A stretch of DNA of 43,434 nucleotides from Edwardsiella ictaluri ATCC 33202. GTDB lineage: Bacteria; Pseudomonadota; Gammaproteobacteria; Enterobacterales; Enterobacteriaceae. The DNA lies in assembly GCF_000264785.1 (NCBI RefSeq), contig NZ_AFJI01000033.1, positions 1 to 43,434 on the forward strand. Reading direction: 5' to 3'. Positions 27,778-38,039 of this stretch are shown here, piece by piece. Position numbers and translations under genes: made by a program. The stretch's first letter is position 1; every line of letters begins with the position of its first letter. A model generated the notes under the pieces. It was not told the origin of the DNA. It saw only the letters and a program-made list of their open reading frames with translations, and searched no databases.

Positions 27778-27873
27778 CTATCACCCTAAAGGCAAGTATG
27801 GAGAGTCGGCGCAGTTTTTCTCTAACTGCATGTGTCATCTGTTATTTATAACAGGCGATCCGTCGGCCTGAGC

Positions 27874-28500
27874 CTATTGTCCACTGATATCGCTCAGCCG
27901 GATTGGCGTCGATGCTGTCGGTGCGCTGGCCGAGGGGATGCTATCCACCGGATTCATTACCGCCTCGCTTATCCCGCTGTTACCCAGTTTCAGGTTCAAC
28001 GCCATAGGGGAGGGGGCGGCTTTCCAGTCCGGGAACAGTATCCCCGAGCGGGTCACTTTTACCGGGATATCAAACAGGCGGGAGGTCTGCGCCACCGGTA
28101 GACCGTAGAAAGCGGCGATGAGCCCCACCTGGTGTGCCTCCTGCAGGCGATCCAGGACCAGGCGGAAATCGTGGCCGGGCTCCAGCGCATAGCGGCTTAC
28201 CTGCAAAATTCCGTCAGGGGGACGTCCGCCCTGCAAGACCTGGCCGACGAGTTCGGATGTTTGGATTAACTGATAAAAGGCGTCAGGTGAACGGGCCTGA
28301 ACCACCGCTAGTACCAGGCTGTGCGACTCGCCGTCGTAGCTGTTCAGGTCCGGGGCCGTTTGTACATTAACCAAAACGGCCTGGCTGCCATACAGCCACT
28401 GCGTATTGCGGCGTGCCTGCTGCTTTGCCGGATCGGATGAGCAGCCGGTCAGACTGAGCAGCAGGCAGCCGATGACTCCCCAGATCGTCTTATTCTTCAT
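27874..28500 (-). CDS. evpL: T6SS outer-membrane lipoprotein TssJ
   Basis: This encodes a 208-residue lipoprotein with a short signal sequence and lipobox LSLTGC (Cys about residue 20), then a transthyretin-like domain that includes the variable L1-2 loop region near DAFYQLIQTS. It docks the periplasmic end of TssM to the outer membrane. The frame is open to 28569, but the signal peptide begins at ATG 28500 (or the adjacent ATG 28503), overlapping the evpK end. The gene letter follows from position among 16 genes. Confidence 0.88.
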   Translation of the reverse strand: MKNKTIWGVIGCLLLSLTGCSSDPAKQQARRNTQWLYGSQAVLVNVQTAPDLNSYDGESHSLVLAVVQARSPDAFYQLIQTSELVGQVLQGGRPPDGILQVSRYALEPGHDFRLVLDRLQEAHQVGLIAAFYGLPVAQTSRLFDIPVKVTRSGILFPDWKAAPSPMALNLKLGNSGISEAVMNPVDSIPSASAPTASTPIRLSDISGQ

Positions 28501-29560
28501 CATAACCCAATACACCCTTGAGCATCCGCCGGGTACCGTTGTCATCCACGACCTCCCGGATCCATTCATCCAGTCTCATATTGCCCCAGCGGACAGCTTT
28601 ATCCACAATGTAGGAGACGGGGCTGTGCGGCTCTGTCTCCCTGAAAAACGTGGCAATACCGTTGAGTTGCTGAATGGCCTCCTCGCGGGTTCTGGGTGCG
28701 CCGGCCACGCCGGGGGAGGATGTAGTGACCACGGGGATCGCCTCCGTGCCTGCCGGTGTCAGCGGGTTCTCCCCGGTGCCGTTGGTAACCGTCATCCCTT
28801 TTCCCTCCACCAGACGCGTCACCAGCCGGAGCATCTGCTCCAGCCGCTCAGCCACATTGCTTATCCGCGGGACATCCCGTCCAAATAGCGGATCGAGCCG
28901 CTGGGATAATCCCTGGAATGCACTGATGGCTTGTTGAAGATCGCTCTGTAACGTCAGATAAAAGGTGCCTGGCGTATGACTGACAGCGAGATCCCACGCG
29001 TCCGGATCCGTTTTTCCTTCGCCTAAGGCTGTCTGAGCCGCTTCATTGTTCAGCCGCTTCAGGTTATCGACCTCCCGGGAGGCCTGCCAGTCCAGCCAGC
29101 CATATGCCCGTCTGTCCTGTGCTGCCGTCAGGGGGAGTAAGCCCAGCACCGGGGGTAAGACCTGGTTGAGCCACTCCAGACGGCTCACCCGGCCTTCCAG
29201 CTCCCCCTCAGTCAGCTCCGGATACATTTCCGCCCAATAGTGCTCCAGCAGGTTATCCAGTAAGAGCAGCCCTTCCTGCAGTCCTGGCAATCCATGCCGT
29301 TGCACCAGAGCCTCGCACAGCCACACTGCCAGCTGCAGATCTTTGCTGCGTGTCTCCAGCGCCTCGCTGGCCAGGCGGATCACCTCGGCCCAGTTTGACT
29401 GTTTGAGTGAGCTGACCCACTCTCCCTGTCCCAGGTAGTCAGCGTCGGCCCGGCGGGCTTCCCGAATCTGGTCGTATAGTGGGTCGAAGCTGATATCCTC
29501 TCCCGCCGGATGGTGCTCACTGATGGGAGCCAGTAAACGCGCCATATCCAAGATATTCAT
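28490..29560 (-). CDS. evpK: T6SS cap/baseplate assembly protein TssA (ImpA-N domain)
   Basis: This encodes a 356-residue protein. The N-terminal ImpA domain has PISEHHPAGEDISFDPLYDQIREARRAD, the conserved block. A middle helical region contains WLCEALVQRHGLPGLQEGL. The short C-terminal domain has SPVSYIVDKAVRWGNM. TssA primes sheath polymerisation at the baseplate or caps its distal end. ATG 29560 has AAGGGAG upstream and is preferred to the longer frame at 29584; the true start leaves a 13-base gap to evpJ. Confidence 0.9.
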   Translation of the reverse strand: MNILDMARLLAPISEHHPAGEDISFDPLYDQIREARRADADYLGQGEWVSSLKQSNWAEVIRLASEALETRSKDLQLAVWLCEALVQRHGLPGLQEGLLLLDNLLEHYWAEMYPELTEGELEGRVSRLEWLNQVLPPVLGLLPLTAAQDRRAYGWLDWQASREVDNLKRLNNEAAQTALGEGKTDPDAWDLAVSHTPGTFYLTLQSDLQQAISAFQGLSQRLDPLFGRDVPRISNVAERLEQMLRLVTRLVEGKGMTVTNGTGENPLTPAGTEAIPVVTTSSPGVAGAPRTREEAIQQLNGIATFFRETEPHSPVSYIVDKAVRWGNMRLDEWIREVVDDNGTRRMLKGVLGYDEE

Positions 29561-29573
29561 ATAACACTCTCCC

Positions 29574-29876
29574 TTAACCGCCAATCAACACGGTGGGGCA
29601 ACCCAGCGTGATGGTGCCGCCGTGAGCTGTGCTGTCCCCCATGCGGGCGGCGGGCTTGCCACCGATCAGCACTGTGGCACTGCCCTTGACAATGGTGTCG
29701 GGAGGACCAACACAGGTCAGCATGTCACCCAGTACCGCCGCCGGCAGTCCACCGATCAGTACCGTGGGAACGCCGGGGCCGATGACTGGCCCGCCGACGT
29801 GCGGTACCGGGGGGACGCCCGGGGTCTGCATCGGGCAGACATGCATATCCGTCAAACGTGCGGCAGGTTGTCCCAT
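29574..29876 (-). CDS. evpJ: PAAR-repeat spike tip protein
   Basis: This encodes a 100-residue, glycine/proline/valine-rich protein with a repeated G-x-P-x-V-L-I-G-G pattern (at about residues 40, 72 and the C-terminus) and Cys/His positions typical of zinc-pinned PAAR cones (MHVCP, TCVGP). It sharpens the VgrG spike and carries no toxin extension. The start is ATG 29876 with AGGAG eight bases upstream; the in-frame ATG 29891 overlaps that ribosome site. It is directly behind evpI, its expected partner. Confidence 0.93.
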   Translation of the reverse strand: MGQPAARLTDMHVCPMQTPGVPPVPHVGGPVIGPGVPTVLIGGLPAAVLGDMLTCVGPPDTIVKGSATVLIGGKPAARMGDSTAHGGTITLGCPTVLIGG

Positions 29877-29970
29877 GGATAGACTCCTCATTCAGTTGTA
29901 TAAATACCAATACCATACCGCAGAGCCTGAACGGAAAAGGGGAGGCTCTCCGGGGGGCAGATACAGAAAA

Positions 29971-31956
29971 TCAGTTGATCTTGACAATGCCGCCTTTGAT
30001 GGAGGTCATCACGGAGGAGGAGACCTCCACCTCTGCCGAACTGCTCAGGCTGGCCGATTGGGTTCCCTTTATTGCTACGCTCAGGCCGGAGGCATCAATG
30101 GACTGTTTACCCTTCACCGTGATATCCATGCCCTCGATGAGTACGCCGCTGCTGTCAATGACGATACGGTTGCTGCCTACGCTCAGGGTTATCGAGGTTC
30201 CGGCCTCCAGATGAAGGCTGCCTGCCGAGACTCTGGTGGCGTGATCCCCCCTGTCTACCTGTAACGTGCTGTTGCCTGACTTGACCTCCGTTAAGGTATC
30301 GCCCTCGATCATCCGGGTATGCTTTCCCTTGGTAATACTCTGCAGGTAGTTCCCCTCGGAGACCGTCTCAGAGCAGTCATTCTTGATGGTCACCCGGCGG
30401 TCATGCTCTACCGTAAGCTCGTCATCGTGCTTCACCAGACGGCGAAAATCCCGCGCCGACTGCATGAACACCTCTTCCGCGCCCATCTTGTCCTCGAAGC
30501 GCAGCAGGCTGAAGTGCTCCGCATTGCCATTGGGCGTGCTGCGGGTCTGAATGCCGCTTTGGGTCTTATTGTCAGGCAACTTGAAGGGGGGCGTCTGGTT
30601 GGCGTTATAGACCCGGCCGGTAATCAGGGGCGCGTCCGGATTGCCATCGATAAAGTCCACAATCACCTCCTGTCCCACCCGGGGTAGCTGCATCCCCCCC
30701 CAGCCCAGCCCAGCCCAGCCTTGCGCCACCCGAATCCAGCAGGAGCTTTTATCATCCTGCTTTCCCAGTCGATCCCAGTGAAAATGGACCTTAACCCGGC
30801 CATATAGATCGGTGTGGATCTCTTCACCCTGCGGGCCGGTGACCACAGCCGTCTGTACGCCATGGATCACCGGACGGGGAGCCTGGCTCAGGGGGCGGTA
30901 GGGCAGGGATTTAGGCAGGCAGACGAAGTGGTTCTGGTAGTTCACCTCTTGGTTCTGCCACGGCAGGTTATTGACGATCTCGTGTCGTACGCTTAACAGC
31001 AGATAGTCATCGTTACAGTCTTTGCGGAAATGTTTTTGCAGGCTGAACCAATAGCCCGGGGCCAGCGTGCGGCAGCGTCCGCCGCCCTCTATCCGGGCCT
31101 GCATCGCCTCCAGTCCCTCCATTCTCAGCTTGGCTCGCCGTTCGCCCTCCCGGGTCTGCGTATAGCCGTCCGTAAAATCATAGACCGCCACGTCACTCAA
31201 TTTGCCCTGTCTGGCCACCGAGGCAGTGGATGTCAGCAAACTGGCGGTAGGCTGTTCAAAGGTATAGGTGTTTAGGAAGACGTTGGCCGGCACGACCGAG
31301 AGAGAGGGCATCCACAACTGAATATCATCGCCGGACTCACTCATATGCTTTGGCCGGTAGACAATATCTGAGTGCGTCTTGCAGGGCTGAACCGCGGCGT
31401 TGCTGTCGGCCAATACCATCACATGGTGGCTTTCGCTGTGATCGAACCAGTAGAAGATTCCCTCTTCTTCCATCAGCCGGCTAATAAAGCTGAGGTCCGA
31501 TTCGCGATACTGTACGCAATATTCCCGGGGGGCGTAGTGTTGCGACAGGGATAGACGAAAATCGCTGATGCCCCGAGCCTTAAGTACGGTTTCAATAATC
31601 TGCGGAACCGTCTTCTCTTGGAAGATCTGACACTCCTGCGCGTGCTGCAGCCAGGCCAGGTGCGGTACCAGCTCGGCATAATAGGCATATCCGTGTTGCT
31701 CGGCACCCCGGTATGAGGCCTGGCCGATCACGCCATGCCAGTAGCGGGTCTGGCCATCCGGTAAGGCCAGCCGCAGCGCGGCGGCCTGCCCGACCAGCTT
31801 TTGCCATTCCAGGGTGGGCTCCGTGGAGAACAGCTCCAGCTCGAAGCGGTAGAGGTCGGAGACCGACTCTTCACCACGGCACTGCACCACCTGTAAGGTA
31901 TTCTTGCCCAACGGGGTGGATAAGGACAATAGCCGGTTATCCGACGTTAATTCCAT
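29971..31956 (-). CDS. evpI: T6SS spike protein VgrG
   Basis: This encodes a 661-residue protein with the gp27-like N-terminal half (about 1-390; FYWFDHSESHHVMVLAD), the gp5 OB-fold block (RVKVHFHWDRLGKQDD and SCWIRVAQGWAGLGWGG about 395-440), then the beta-helical needle (about 510-661; repeated short Val/Ile/Gly strands). It ends ~20 residues after the needle with no effector domain, so this is a structural VgrG. EvpI is one of the secreted EVP proteins. It overlaps the evpH end by ten bases, and AGGGGAG precedes its ATG. Confidence 0.96.
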   Translation of the reverse strand: MELTSDNRLLSLSTPLGKNTLQVVQCRGEESVSDLYRFELELFSTEPTLEWQKLVGQAAALRLALPDGQTRYWHGVIGQASYRGAEQHGYAYYAELVPHLAWLQHAQECQIFQEKTVPQIIETVLKARGISDFRLSLSQHYAPREYCVQYRESDLSFISRLMEEEGIFYWFDHSESHHVMVLADSNAAVQPCKTHSDIVYRPKHMSESGDDIQLWMPSLSVVPANVFLNTYTFEQPTASLLTSTASVARQGKLSDVAVYDFTDGYTQTREGERRAKLRMEGLEAMQARIEGGGRCRTLAPGYWFSLQKHFRKDCNDDYLLLSVRHEIVNNLPWQNQEVNYQNHFVCLPKSLPYRPLSQAPRPVIHGVQTAVVTGPQGEEIHTDLYGRVKVHFHWDRLGKQDDKSSCWIRVAQGWAGLGWGGMQLPRVGQEVIVDFIDGNPDAPLITGRVYNANQTPPFKLPDNKTQSGIQTRSTPNGNAEHFSLLRFEDKMGAEEVFMQSARDFRRLVKHDDELTVEHDRRVTIKNDCSETVSEGNYLQSITKGKHTRMIEGDTLTEVKSGNSTLQVDRGDHATRVSAGSLHLEAGTSITLSVGSNRIVIDSSGVLIEGMDITVKGKQSIDASGLSVAIKGTQSASLSSSAEVEVSSSVMTSIKGGIVKIN

Positions 31957-34568
31957 CCTTCACTCCCCTCTAGCGATCCTGTCAGTCGGCCGTGCTCATC
32001 CATCGCGATGGTGATATCGGATACCGGCTCGCCGGCGGCCATCTGTGCCAGCACCGCGTCCGCCATACCGGATAACAGCTGGGCCGACAGAATATTATCG
32101 ATCAGGCGGGCGCCGCTGTCCGGCTGGGTACAGCGTTTGGCAATGCCATCCACCAGGGACTCATCGTAATGGAGAGTGGCCTGATGATTGCGCTGAAAGC
32201 GTCGGGCAATCTTATCCAGCTTGAGGTGGATAATCTGTTTCAGCACCGTACCCCGTACCGGGTAGTAGGGTACCACCTGCAGGCGTCCGAGAAAGGCAGG
32301 CTTGAAGGCCTGGGTCAGGTCATCCCGCAGCACCTCACACAGCTGCTCCGGTTCGGGCTGTGCCATACCGTCCTGACAGTAGGCCATCAGGGTATCGCTG
32401 CCGACGTTGGAGGTCAGCAGGATAACGGTATTGCGGAAGTTGATCTCCCGCCCCTCGGCATCATCCATGACCCCTTTGTCAAACACCTGAAAAAATACCT
32501 CCAGTACATCCGGGTGGGCTTTCTCTACTTCATCCAGCAAGACCACGCTGTAGGGCTTACGGCGTACTGCCTCTGTCAGCACACCGCCTTCACCATAGCC
32601 GACATAGCCCGGCGGTGAGCCCCGCAGCGTCGAAACGGTATGGGCCTCCTGAAACTCCGACAGGTTGATGGTGATCAGGTTACGCTCACCGCCATACAGG
32701 GTTTCGGCCAGCGCCAGCGCGGTCTCGGTTTTTCCCACGCCGCTGGAGCCGACCAGCAGAAAGACGCCGATGGGCTTGTCCGGATCCTCCAGTCCCGCAC
32801 GGGACAGGCGAATACCCCGGGCGATGGTATCCAGGGCATAGGGCTGTCCGATGACCCGTTCTGCCAGCCGTGTCTGTAGCTGGCGGACCATCTCCAGCTC
32901 ATCCTGCACCATTTTACCCAGCGGGATCCCCGTCCATGCCGAGATCACCGCCGCAATGGCGGACTCATCCACACAGGTCTGCACCAGCGGCTCCCGGCCC
33001 TGCATCTGCTCGAGCGCCAGAACGGCCTGCTCCCGTCGGGCCAGCATCTCACTGCGGTCCGGACAATCCTCCTGCTCCAACTGCACCTGCAGCGCCTGGA
33101 TGATGGCGACCTGCTCACACTCCTCGATCCAGCGCTGCTCCAGAGTCTGATAATGGTCTTGGGCGACCCGGGCCTGCTCCTGTAGTGTCATTAGCCGGCT
33201 ACCATGGTCGAGGCCACCGGCCTGCTCCTGCTCCAGCAGCGCAATTTCGGTCTGGAGGTGCGCCAGATGGCGGCATGCATCCTCGACGGGGGCTGGCAGG
33301 GTACGCTGCCCGAGCGCAATCCGGGCGCAGGCGGTATCCAGTACGCTGACCGCTTTATCCGGCAGCTGTCTGCCGGTCAAATAACGGTGTGACAGCCTGA
33401 CGGCGGCCGTTACCGCCTCATCCAGAATCCGTACCTGGTGGTGCTGGCGCATTTTACTCAGCATGCCACGCAGCATCACCATGGCGATCTCCTCGCTGGG
33501 CTCCTCCACTTTGATGGCCTGGAAGCGCCGCGCCAGAGCAGGATCTTTCTCGAAATACTTTTTGTATTCACTCCAGGTGGTGGCGGCAATGGTGCGCAGC
33601 TCTCCCCGGGCCAGTACCGGCTTCAGCAGATTGGCGGCATCATTCTGACCTGCTGCACCTCCTGCCCCGATCAGCGTATGGGCTTCATCGATGAACAAAA
33701 TGACCGGTTCACTGCAGGCCTTCACCTCGTCGATGACCGCTTTGAGACGACGTTCAAACTCCCCTTTGACACTGGCACCCGCCTGGAGCAGGCCCAGATC
33801 CAGCATCCGTAGGGCAACATTGCGCAGGCTATCCGGAACCTCTCCGTCCGCAATGCGCAGGGCCAGCCCTTCCACTACGGCGGTTTTCCCTACGCCGGCC
33901 TCACCGGTAAGAATTGGGTTGTTCTGCCTGCGGCGCAGCAAAATATCGATCATCTGCCGAATCTCGCCATCCCGCCCGAGAACCGGGTCCAGCTGATGCT
34001 GGTGGGCCCGCTCGGTCAGGTTTACCGTGTATTGATCCAGAGCGGGTGAGGGGGAGGCGCCCGCATGAACTCCCGGCGCGTGCCGCGCCGTCGCCTCCCG
34101 GCTGCCGACGACCAGCGCGGGCCACTTGTGCAGCAGATCTGCCGCAGACCACGCAGCCCACTCTGGCGACAGCGCCCTGGCGAGCTGCAGCAGCACCGTG
34201 TCACCCAGTAGGGCCATGACCAGATGACCGCTGCGGATCTGGCTCTCGCCACAGTTGACGGAGGCCACCAGCCAGGCATCAGACAACAGTCGTGGCAGAT
34301 GGGGGGAGAGTACCGGCTGTCGGCTGCATCCGTCCTTCAGGCGATCCAGCGCCTGCTCCACGTCCCGCTGAAAACGGCCGGCGTCGATCCCATAGTGCTG
34401 CAGCAGGTGATCCAGATCCGTGTTGCCCGTCTCCAGCAACTTGAGCAGCACGTGTTCGATCTCGACCTCGTGATGGCCTCGTGACAGACACAGGCCTGCT
34501 GCAGCCTCCAGTGCTTGATGGCAGGTCTGGTTCATTTTCCCCGTCAAGGCTTTCAAATCTGTATTCAC
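31947..34568 (-). CDS. evpH: T6SS sheath-recycling ATPase ClpV (TssH)
   Basis: This encodes a AAA+ unfoldase of 873 residues. It has an N-terminal Clp-repeat domain (1-150) that binds the sheath, a first AAA module with Walker A GEAGVGKT (about 223-230) and Walker [11 protein letters not shown], a middle coiled-coil domain, and a second AAA module with GSSGVGKT (about 606-613). It disassembles contracted TssBC sheaths. The frame opens with TTG 34571 directly followed by GTG 34568 after GGAGAGAGAG. GTG is used here, but the start is uncertain by one codon. A 116-base gap separates it from evpG. Confidence 0.95.
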   Translation of the reverse strand: MNTDLKALTGKMNQTCHQALEAAAGLCLSRGHHEVEIEHVLLKLLETGNTDLDHLLQHYGIDAGRFQRDVEQALDRLKDGCSRQPVLSPHLPRLLSDAWLVASVNCGESQIRSGHLVMALLGDTVLLQLARALSPEWAAWSAADLLHKWPALVVGSREATARHAPGVHAGASPSPALDQYTVNLTERAHQHQLDPVLGRDGEIRQMIDILLRRRQNNPILTGEAGVGKTAVVEGLALRIADGEVPDSLRNVALRMLDLGLLQAGASVKGEFERRLKAVIDEVKACSEPVILFIDEAHTLIGAGGAAGQNDAANLLKPVLARGELRTIAATTWSEYKKYFEKDPALARRFQAIKVEEPSEEIAMVMLRGMLSKMRQHHQVRILDEAVTAAVRLSHRYLTGRQLPDKAVSVLDTACARIALGQRTLPAPVEDACRHLAHLQTEIALLEQEQAGGLDHGSRLMTLQEQARVAQDHYQTLEQRWIEECEQVAIIQALQVQLEQEDCPDRSEMLARREQAVLALEQMQGREPLVQTCVDESAIAAVISAWTGIPLGKMVQDELEMVRQLQTRLAERVIGQPYALDTIARGIRLSRAGLEDPDKPIGVFLLVGSSGVGKTETALALAETLYGGERNLITINLSEFQEAHTVSTLRGSPPGYVGYGEGGVLTEAVRRKPYSVVLLDEVEKAHPDVLEVFFQVFDKGVMDDAEGREINFRNTVILLTSNVGSDTLMAYCQDGMAQPEPEQLCEVLRDDLTQAFKPAFLGRLQVVPYYPVRGTVLKQIIHLKLDKIARRFQRNHQATLHYDESLVDGIAKRCTQPDSGARLIDNILSAQLLSGMADAVLAQMAAGEPVSDITIAMDEHGRLTGSLEGSEGWN

Positions 34569-34687
34569 CAAACTCTCTCTCCGAAAAAACAGGTTTCCCC
34601 GTTAATGAATGTAAGTCACATCGCGTGGTAGGTCGCTTTCAGCCTGAATAAGCGGTGGGCGCCGGGCGTCTTGCCTGTGCACCCGAT

Positions 34688-35713
34688 TTATCGCGCGTGC
34701 AGCCTGTCCCTCGGCTCCTGTAATACCACGTCGTCGGCATCGCCCAGTCTGGAGGGGCGCTCTCCCAGCCAGCCAATCCATCCGGGGCGGGCCGCTCCGG
34801 CCTGGCTATCACCCAGTGTGCAGGGCGGTACCTCACGGGCGTCCAGTACCAGCTGAATATCGAACGTTACGGCGATTTCAATGGAAAAACGGACCAACTT
34901 GGTCAGTGCCCGAAAGTCCTTTCCCCCCGGTAAAAATGCCTGAAACTGCTTATAGTTCATCGGCCCGAGGCGGATCCTAAACTGGCTTTGGGCATCCCAT
35001 ACCTGCCGGCCCAGTACCGGCCACTCTCCCAGAGTGCAGTTCTGACGCCCCAGAGCCAGGACATCCGACTCATCCAGCTTCAGCCACTGTCCCTGAAAGG
35101 GCTGGATCTCAACCGGTACGGAAAAATACTCTGTCAGCAGTGTGCGCAGTCCCTCCTCGCTGAGCGAGCGTGCGCCGAACCGCCCGGCGTAATAGGCAAA
35201 GACATCATCATTGACACCATCTTTTATCAGCCGGTTTTGTAGTCCCGGCGTGCCCAGACCGGCCAGGGAGAGCAGCATCTGACGCCAATCGGCCTGCAGG
35301 CCACAGGCCAGATCAGCCGTCGCCTGATGTTTGCGCCACGCCTGGTAAAACAGAGTGATCAGACGGTGGTTGAGCAGATCAAAAAAATGGTGAGCGGTCT
35401 GATCCCGATGCTGCAGGCGTCGCTCCAGCAGCATCTCGGTATACCGTGTCGGTAATGCCCCAGAGGGGCCGGTCAGTCCCATGAAGTTGATGGTCATGAC
35501 CTGCGGCTGATCTGCTACGGGGGGCTGCAGCGCATAAATACTGCTGGCCGGGGTAGCCAGGGAGAGATGGGTACGGAAGCGCAGCGGAAGCTCCTGGCAG
35601 CCACACCTTAACTGCTGCAGCTCCAGTATCCTGACGGCCTGAAAAAAATCGAAGTCATAGGGCCGGGCATACAGCTGCTCCAGCACGGACTGTCGGTTCT
35701 GGGGGGCGCTCAT
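34688..35713 (-). CDS. evpG: T6SS baseplate protein TssG
   Basis: This encodes a 341-residue protein beginning with the TssG motif RPYDFDFFQAVRILE and containing the conserved MTINFMGLTGPSGALP block and a C-terminal LGPMNYKQFQAFLPGG segment. It forms a wedge with TssF and TssE around the VgrG hub. It overlaps evpF by four bases. The last ~45 residues are basic and of low conservation. Confidence 0.94.
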   Translation of the reverse strand: MSAPQNRQSVLEQLYARPYDFDFFQAVRILELQQLRCGCQELPLRFRTHLSLATPASSIYALQPPVADQPQVMTINFMGLTGPSGALPTRYTEMLLERRLQHRDQTAHHFFDLLNHRLITLFYQAWRKHQATADLACGLQADWRQMLLSLAGLGTPGLQNRLIKDGVNDDVFAYYAGRFGARSLSEEGLRTLLTEYFSVPVEIQPFQGQWLKLDESDVLALGRQNCTLGEWPVLGRQVWDAQSQFRIRLGPMNYKQFQAFLPGGKDFRALTKLVRFSIEIAVTFDIQLVLDAREVPPCTLGDSQAGAARPGWIGWLGERPSRLGDADDVVLQEPRDRLHAR

Positions 35714-37551
35714 GACAGCACCGCCTTACCCGCCCGCGGCGGCCAGCGCTTGAGCGCTTGTTCCCGCTGCTGGGTGCGTACATGCAGGCGGGTAAAACTG
35801 TTGATGGCGCTATACTGGCTGACGAATCGCTCTACCACGGCACTGAACAGATACACCCCGGCTCCCTCAAATTGGCTCTCATCCAGCACCAGTGTAATTT
35901 CGATGCCCCGAACCACCGCCGCCTGATTCCGGCTGCACAGGCGCGCCGTCGCCGGCTGGCTGTTGATACTGACAATGCCGGCAATCTGCTGACGCAGGGC
36001 GGGGGAGTCGCTGAAGTTATACAGTCCGAGCAGCTCCCTGAATGCCTCGGTTGCCTCCTCGTTTTCACCGGTGATGGAGAGCAGGTTCAGGTTCAGGTGG
36101 GAGATCAGCCGCCACATGGCTGCCCTGCCGTGGGCAGGGCGCAGGGTCGATGTCGGCTTGCGCAGGCAGTGGATCCGGGTGACGAGAGAGCCTCCGTCTA
36201 CCTCGAAGTCCCCTTGGTCACCGCCGAAGGGCAGCAGGGAGGGAAATTCTCGGTTAGTGCAGGTCACATCGATGCTCAGGGTTTCCGATGATGACTGATT
36301 GGGGTCAAAATCCAAATCCACCAGGGATAAATAGACGTCCTTGCCCGGGTCATCCCCGCGGATCCCGCCACGGCGATTTTCCATCCAGAATACCCGCTGT
36401 GGCTCACTGTCGTTGGCGTGATGCAGGCCGAACAGGGGACGGTAGAGCTTCGTCTTCTCTTGCCCATCATTCTTGACCTGTTTACTGACGGCATCGACCG
36501 AATAGACCTCCATGCCCCAGGGACGGCGTATATCGGGAATAATTTGGTACTCGGTTTTACGGTGGGTTATCTGCAAAGGCTCTGCCCGCTGCCGGAACAG
36601 GTTGACCACCGGGCTGCATCCCAGCCGGAACGTTGAGGCATCGATAGTATCGGTCAGTTTGGTCAGGCGTCCCTCCCGTTCGAACTCTGACAGATGGATC
36701 AACAGATCGATCTCCTGGCAGGCCTCAGGCAGCGGAGTTGCCTGCAGCAACCCGGTCATATCAAAAAACAGGAACTTGTCAGGAAAAACAAAGTATTCGT
36801 GCAGTAGGCGGTAGGCCTGGGACGAGCGGGCATCGTAGTCAAACAGGTTCTCATCCTCGTCGAATCCAACCGGTGAGATGATGCTGGCAGGCAGGGTCCA
36901 CTCCTCCGCCCCGGAGCGCAGGACCACCTTGGTCACATTGTTGAACAGCAGCTCATACAGGGTGTGCACCACGGCAGGCTCACCCTGAAGAAAGAAACGC
37001 AGTCTATCCATTCCCAGGGTATTCAGATGATGTCCCGGATGGGCTTGCAGCTGAATACAGATCAGACCGGCGCTTCCCTGCTGTTGTACTGACAGGCTGG
37101 TTTGTCGCGCGGGGGAGAAGCAGGCATGGATGACTGACACCGGCCAAATTTCCACCGGGTAGGTGGTCCGGAACCGGCATGCCATGCCATCCACCTGGCG
37201 GGATAGCAGGCTGGTATGTCGTGGCAGCCGCAGCGGGCCTGACAAGTTGGTCTGTGCCGGATCGACCGAAAACTGGACCAGAGATATGGAGGGAATCGGG
37301 CGCAGGTAATGGGGATAGAGGATCCCCAGCAACGCATTGGTTATTTCGGGGAACTGCTCATCTATCTTGTGATGCACGCGGGCGCAGAGAAATGCCACGG
37401 CTTCGATCAGCCGCTCGACATGAGGATCTTCCGATACTCCCTCCTCCAGCAGAAGGCGGCCGGCTACCTTGGGATACTGGGAGGCGAACTCACGTCCCAA
37501 CTGGCGGAGGAACGCCAGTTCCCGGTTATAGTAGGGCAATAACTCGGCCAT
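35710..37551 (-). CDS. evpF: T6SS baseplate protein TssF
   Basis: This encodes a 613-residue protein with the TssF N-terminus LPYYNRELAFLRQLGREFASQYPKVAGRL and EDPHVERLIEAVAFL, plus the FPDKFLFFDM block in the middle. Two TssF molecules and one TssG make up each wedge of the baseplate. The start ATG 37551 lies three bases after the evpE stop. Confidence 0.95.
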   Translation of the reverse strand: MAELLPYYNRELAFLRQLGREFASQYPKVAGRLLLEEGVSEDPHVERLIEAVAFLCARVHHKIDEQFPEITNALLGILYPHYLRPIPSISLVQFSVDPAQTNLSGPLRLPRHTSLLSRQVDGMACRFRTTYPVEIWPVSVIHACFSPARQTSLSVQQQGSAGLICIQLQAHPGHHLNTLGMDRLRFFLQGEPAVVHTLYELLFNNVTKVVLRSGAEEWTLPASIISPVGFDEDENLFDYDARSSQAYRLLHEYFVFPDKFLFFDMTGLLQATPLPEACQEIDLLIHLSEFEREGRLTKLTDTIDASTFRLGCSPVVNLFRQRAEPLQITHRKTEYQIIPDIRRPWGMEVYSVDAVSKQVKNDGQEKTKLYRPLFGLHHANDSEPQRVFWMENRRGGIRGDDPGKDVYLSLVDLDFDPNQSSSETLSIDVTCTNREFPSLLPFGGDQGDFEVDGGSLVTRIHCLRKPTSTLRPAHGRAAMWRLISHLNLNLLSITGENEEATEAFRELLGLYNFSDSPALRQQIAGIVSINSQPATARLCSRNQAAVVRGIEITLVLDESQFEGAGVYLFSAVVERFVSQYSAINSFTRLHVRTQQREQALKRWPPRAGKAVLS

Positions 37552-37554
37552 GCA

Positions 37555-38031
37555 TCACCTGTCTATTCGGTACAGCTGTGTTGAAACATCCAGAACGGCA
37601 TCAAATACCACCGGCTCTGGAGAGGGCTCCACGTCCAGTAATGCCTCGATCCTGAATATCATCTGGCTGATGCCGGTTTTCTCATCCAGATGGATTTGAA
37701 CCCGGACCTGACGTAGCCGGGGTTCAAACAGGTCAATCACTCGTTCGATATGCTGGCGGATCCACTCCCGATCCTCGGCATTGGCGGCACTCAGGTTTGA
37801 GCAGTCCGGCAGGCCGTAATTCAGGGGGGATTTTTCCAGCTCAGGCCACTGGCTTATATCCAGTGCCAGCGCGGATCGCGAATTCAGAATATCTTCCACA
37901 TCCCGTCTGACGGTCCAGCGAAAATGGGCCAGTTCATACCGGCGATCTGATGTCCGTTCTGTTCCCTCCTGCGGGAAATCATCGAACAAACGATCCAGCA
38001 CGGAAGGGCGGAAGATACGATGAAGGATCAT
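37555..38031 (-). CDS. evpE: T6SS baseplate protein TssE (gp25-like)
   Basis: This encodes a 158-residue protein of the GPW/gp25 family. The core block YGLPDCSNLSAAN and the line IDLFEPRLRQVRVQI are typical. TssE links the baseplate to the first sheath ring. It is 8 bases downstream of evpD and 3 bases upstream of evpF. Confidence 0.93.
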   Translation of the reverse strand: MILHRIFRPSVLDRLFDDFPQEGTERTSDRRYELAHFRWTVRRDVEDILNSRSALALDISQWPELEKSPLNYGLPDCSNLSAANAEDREWIRQHIERVIDLFEPRLRQVRVQIHLDEKTGISQMIFRIEALLDVEPSPEPVVFDAVLDVSTQLYRIDR

Positions 38032-38039
38032 GGCTCAAC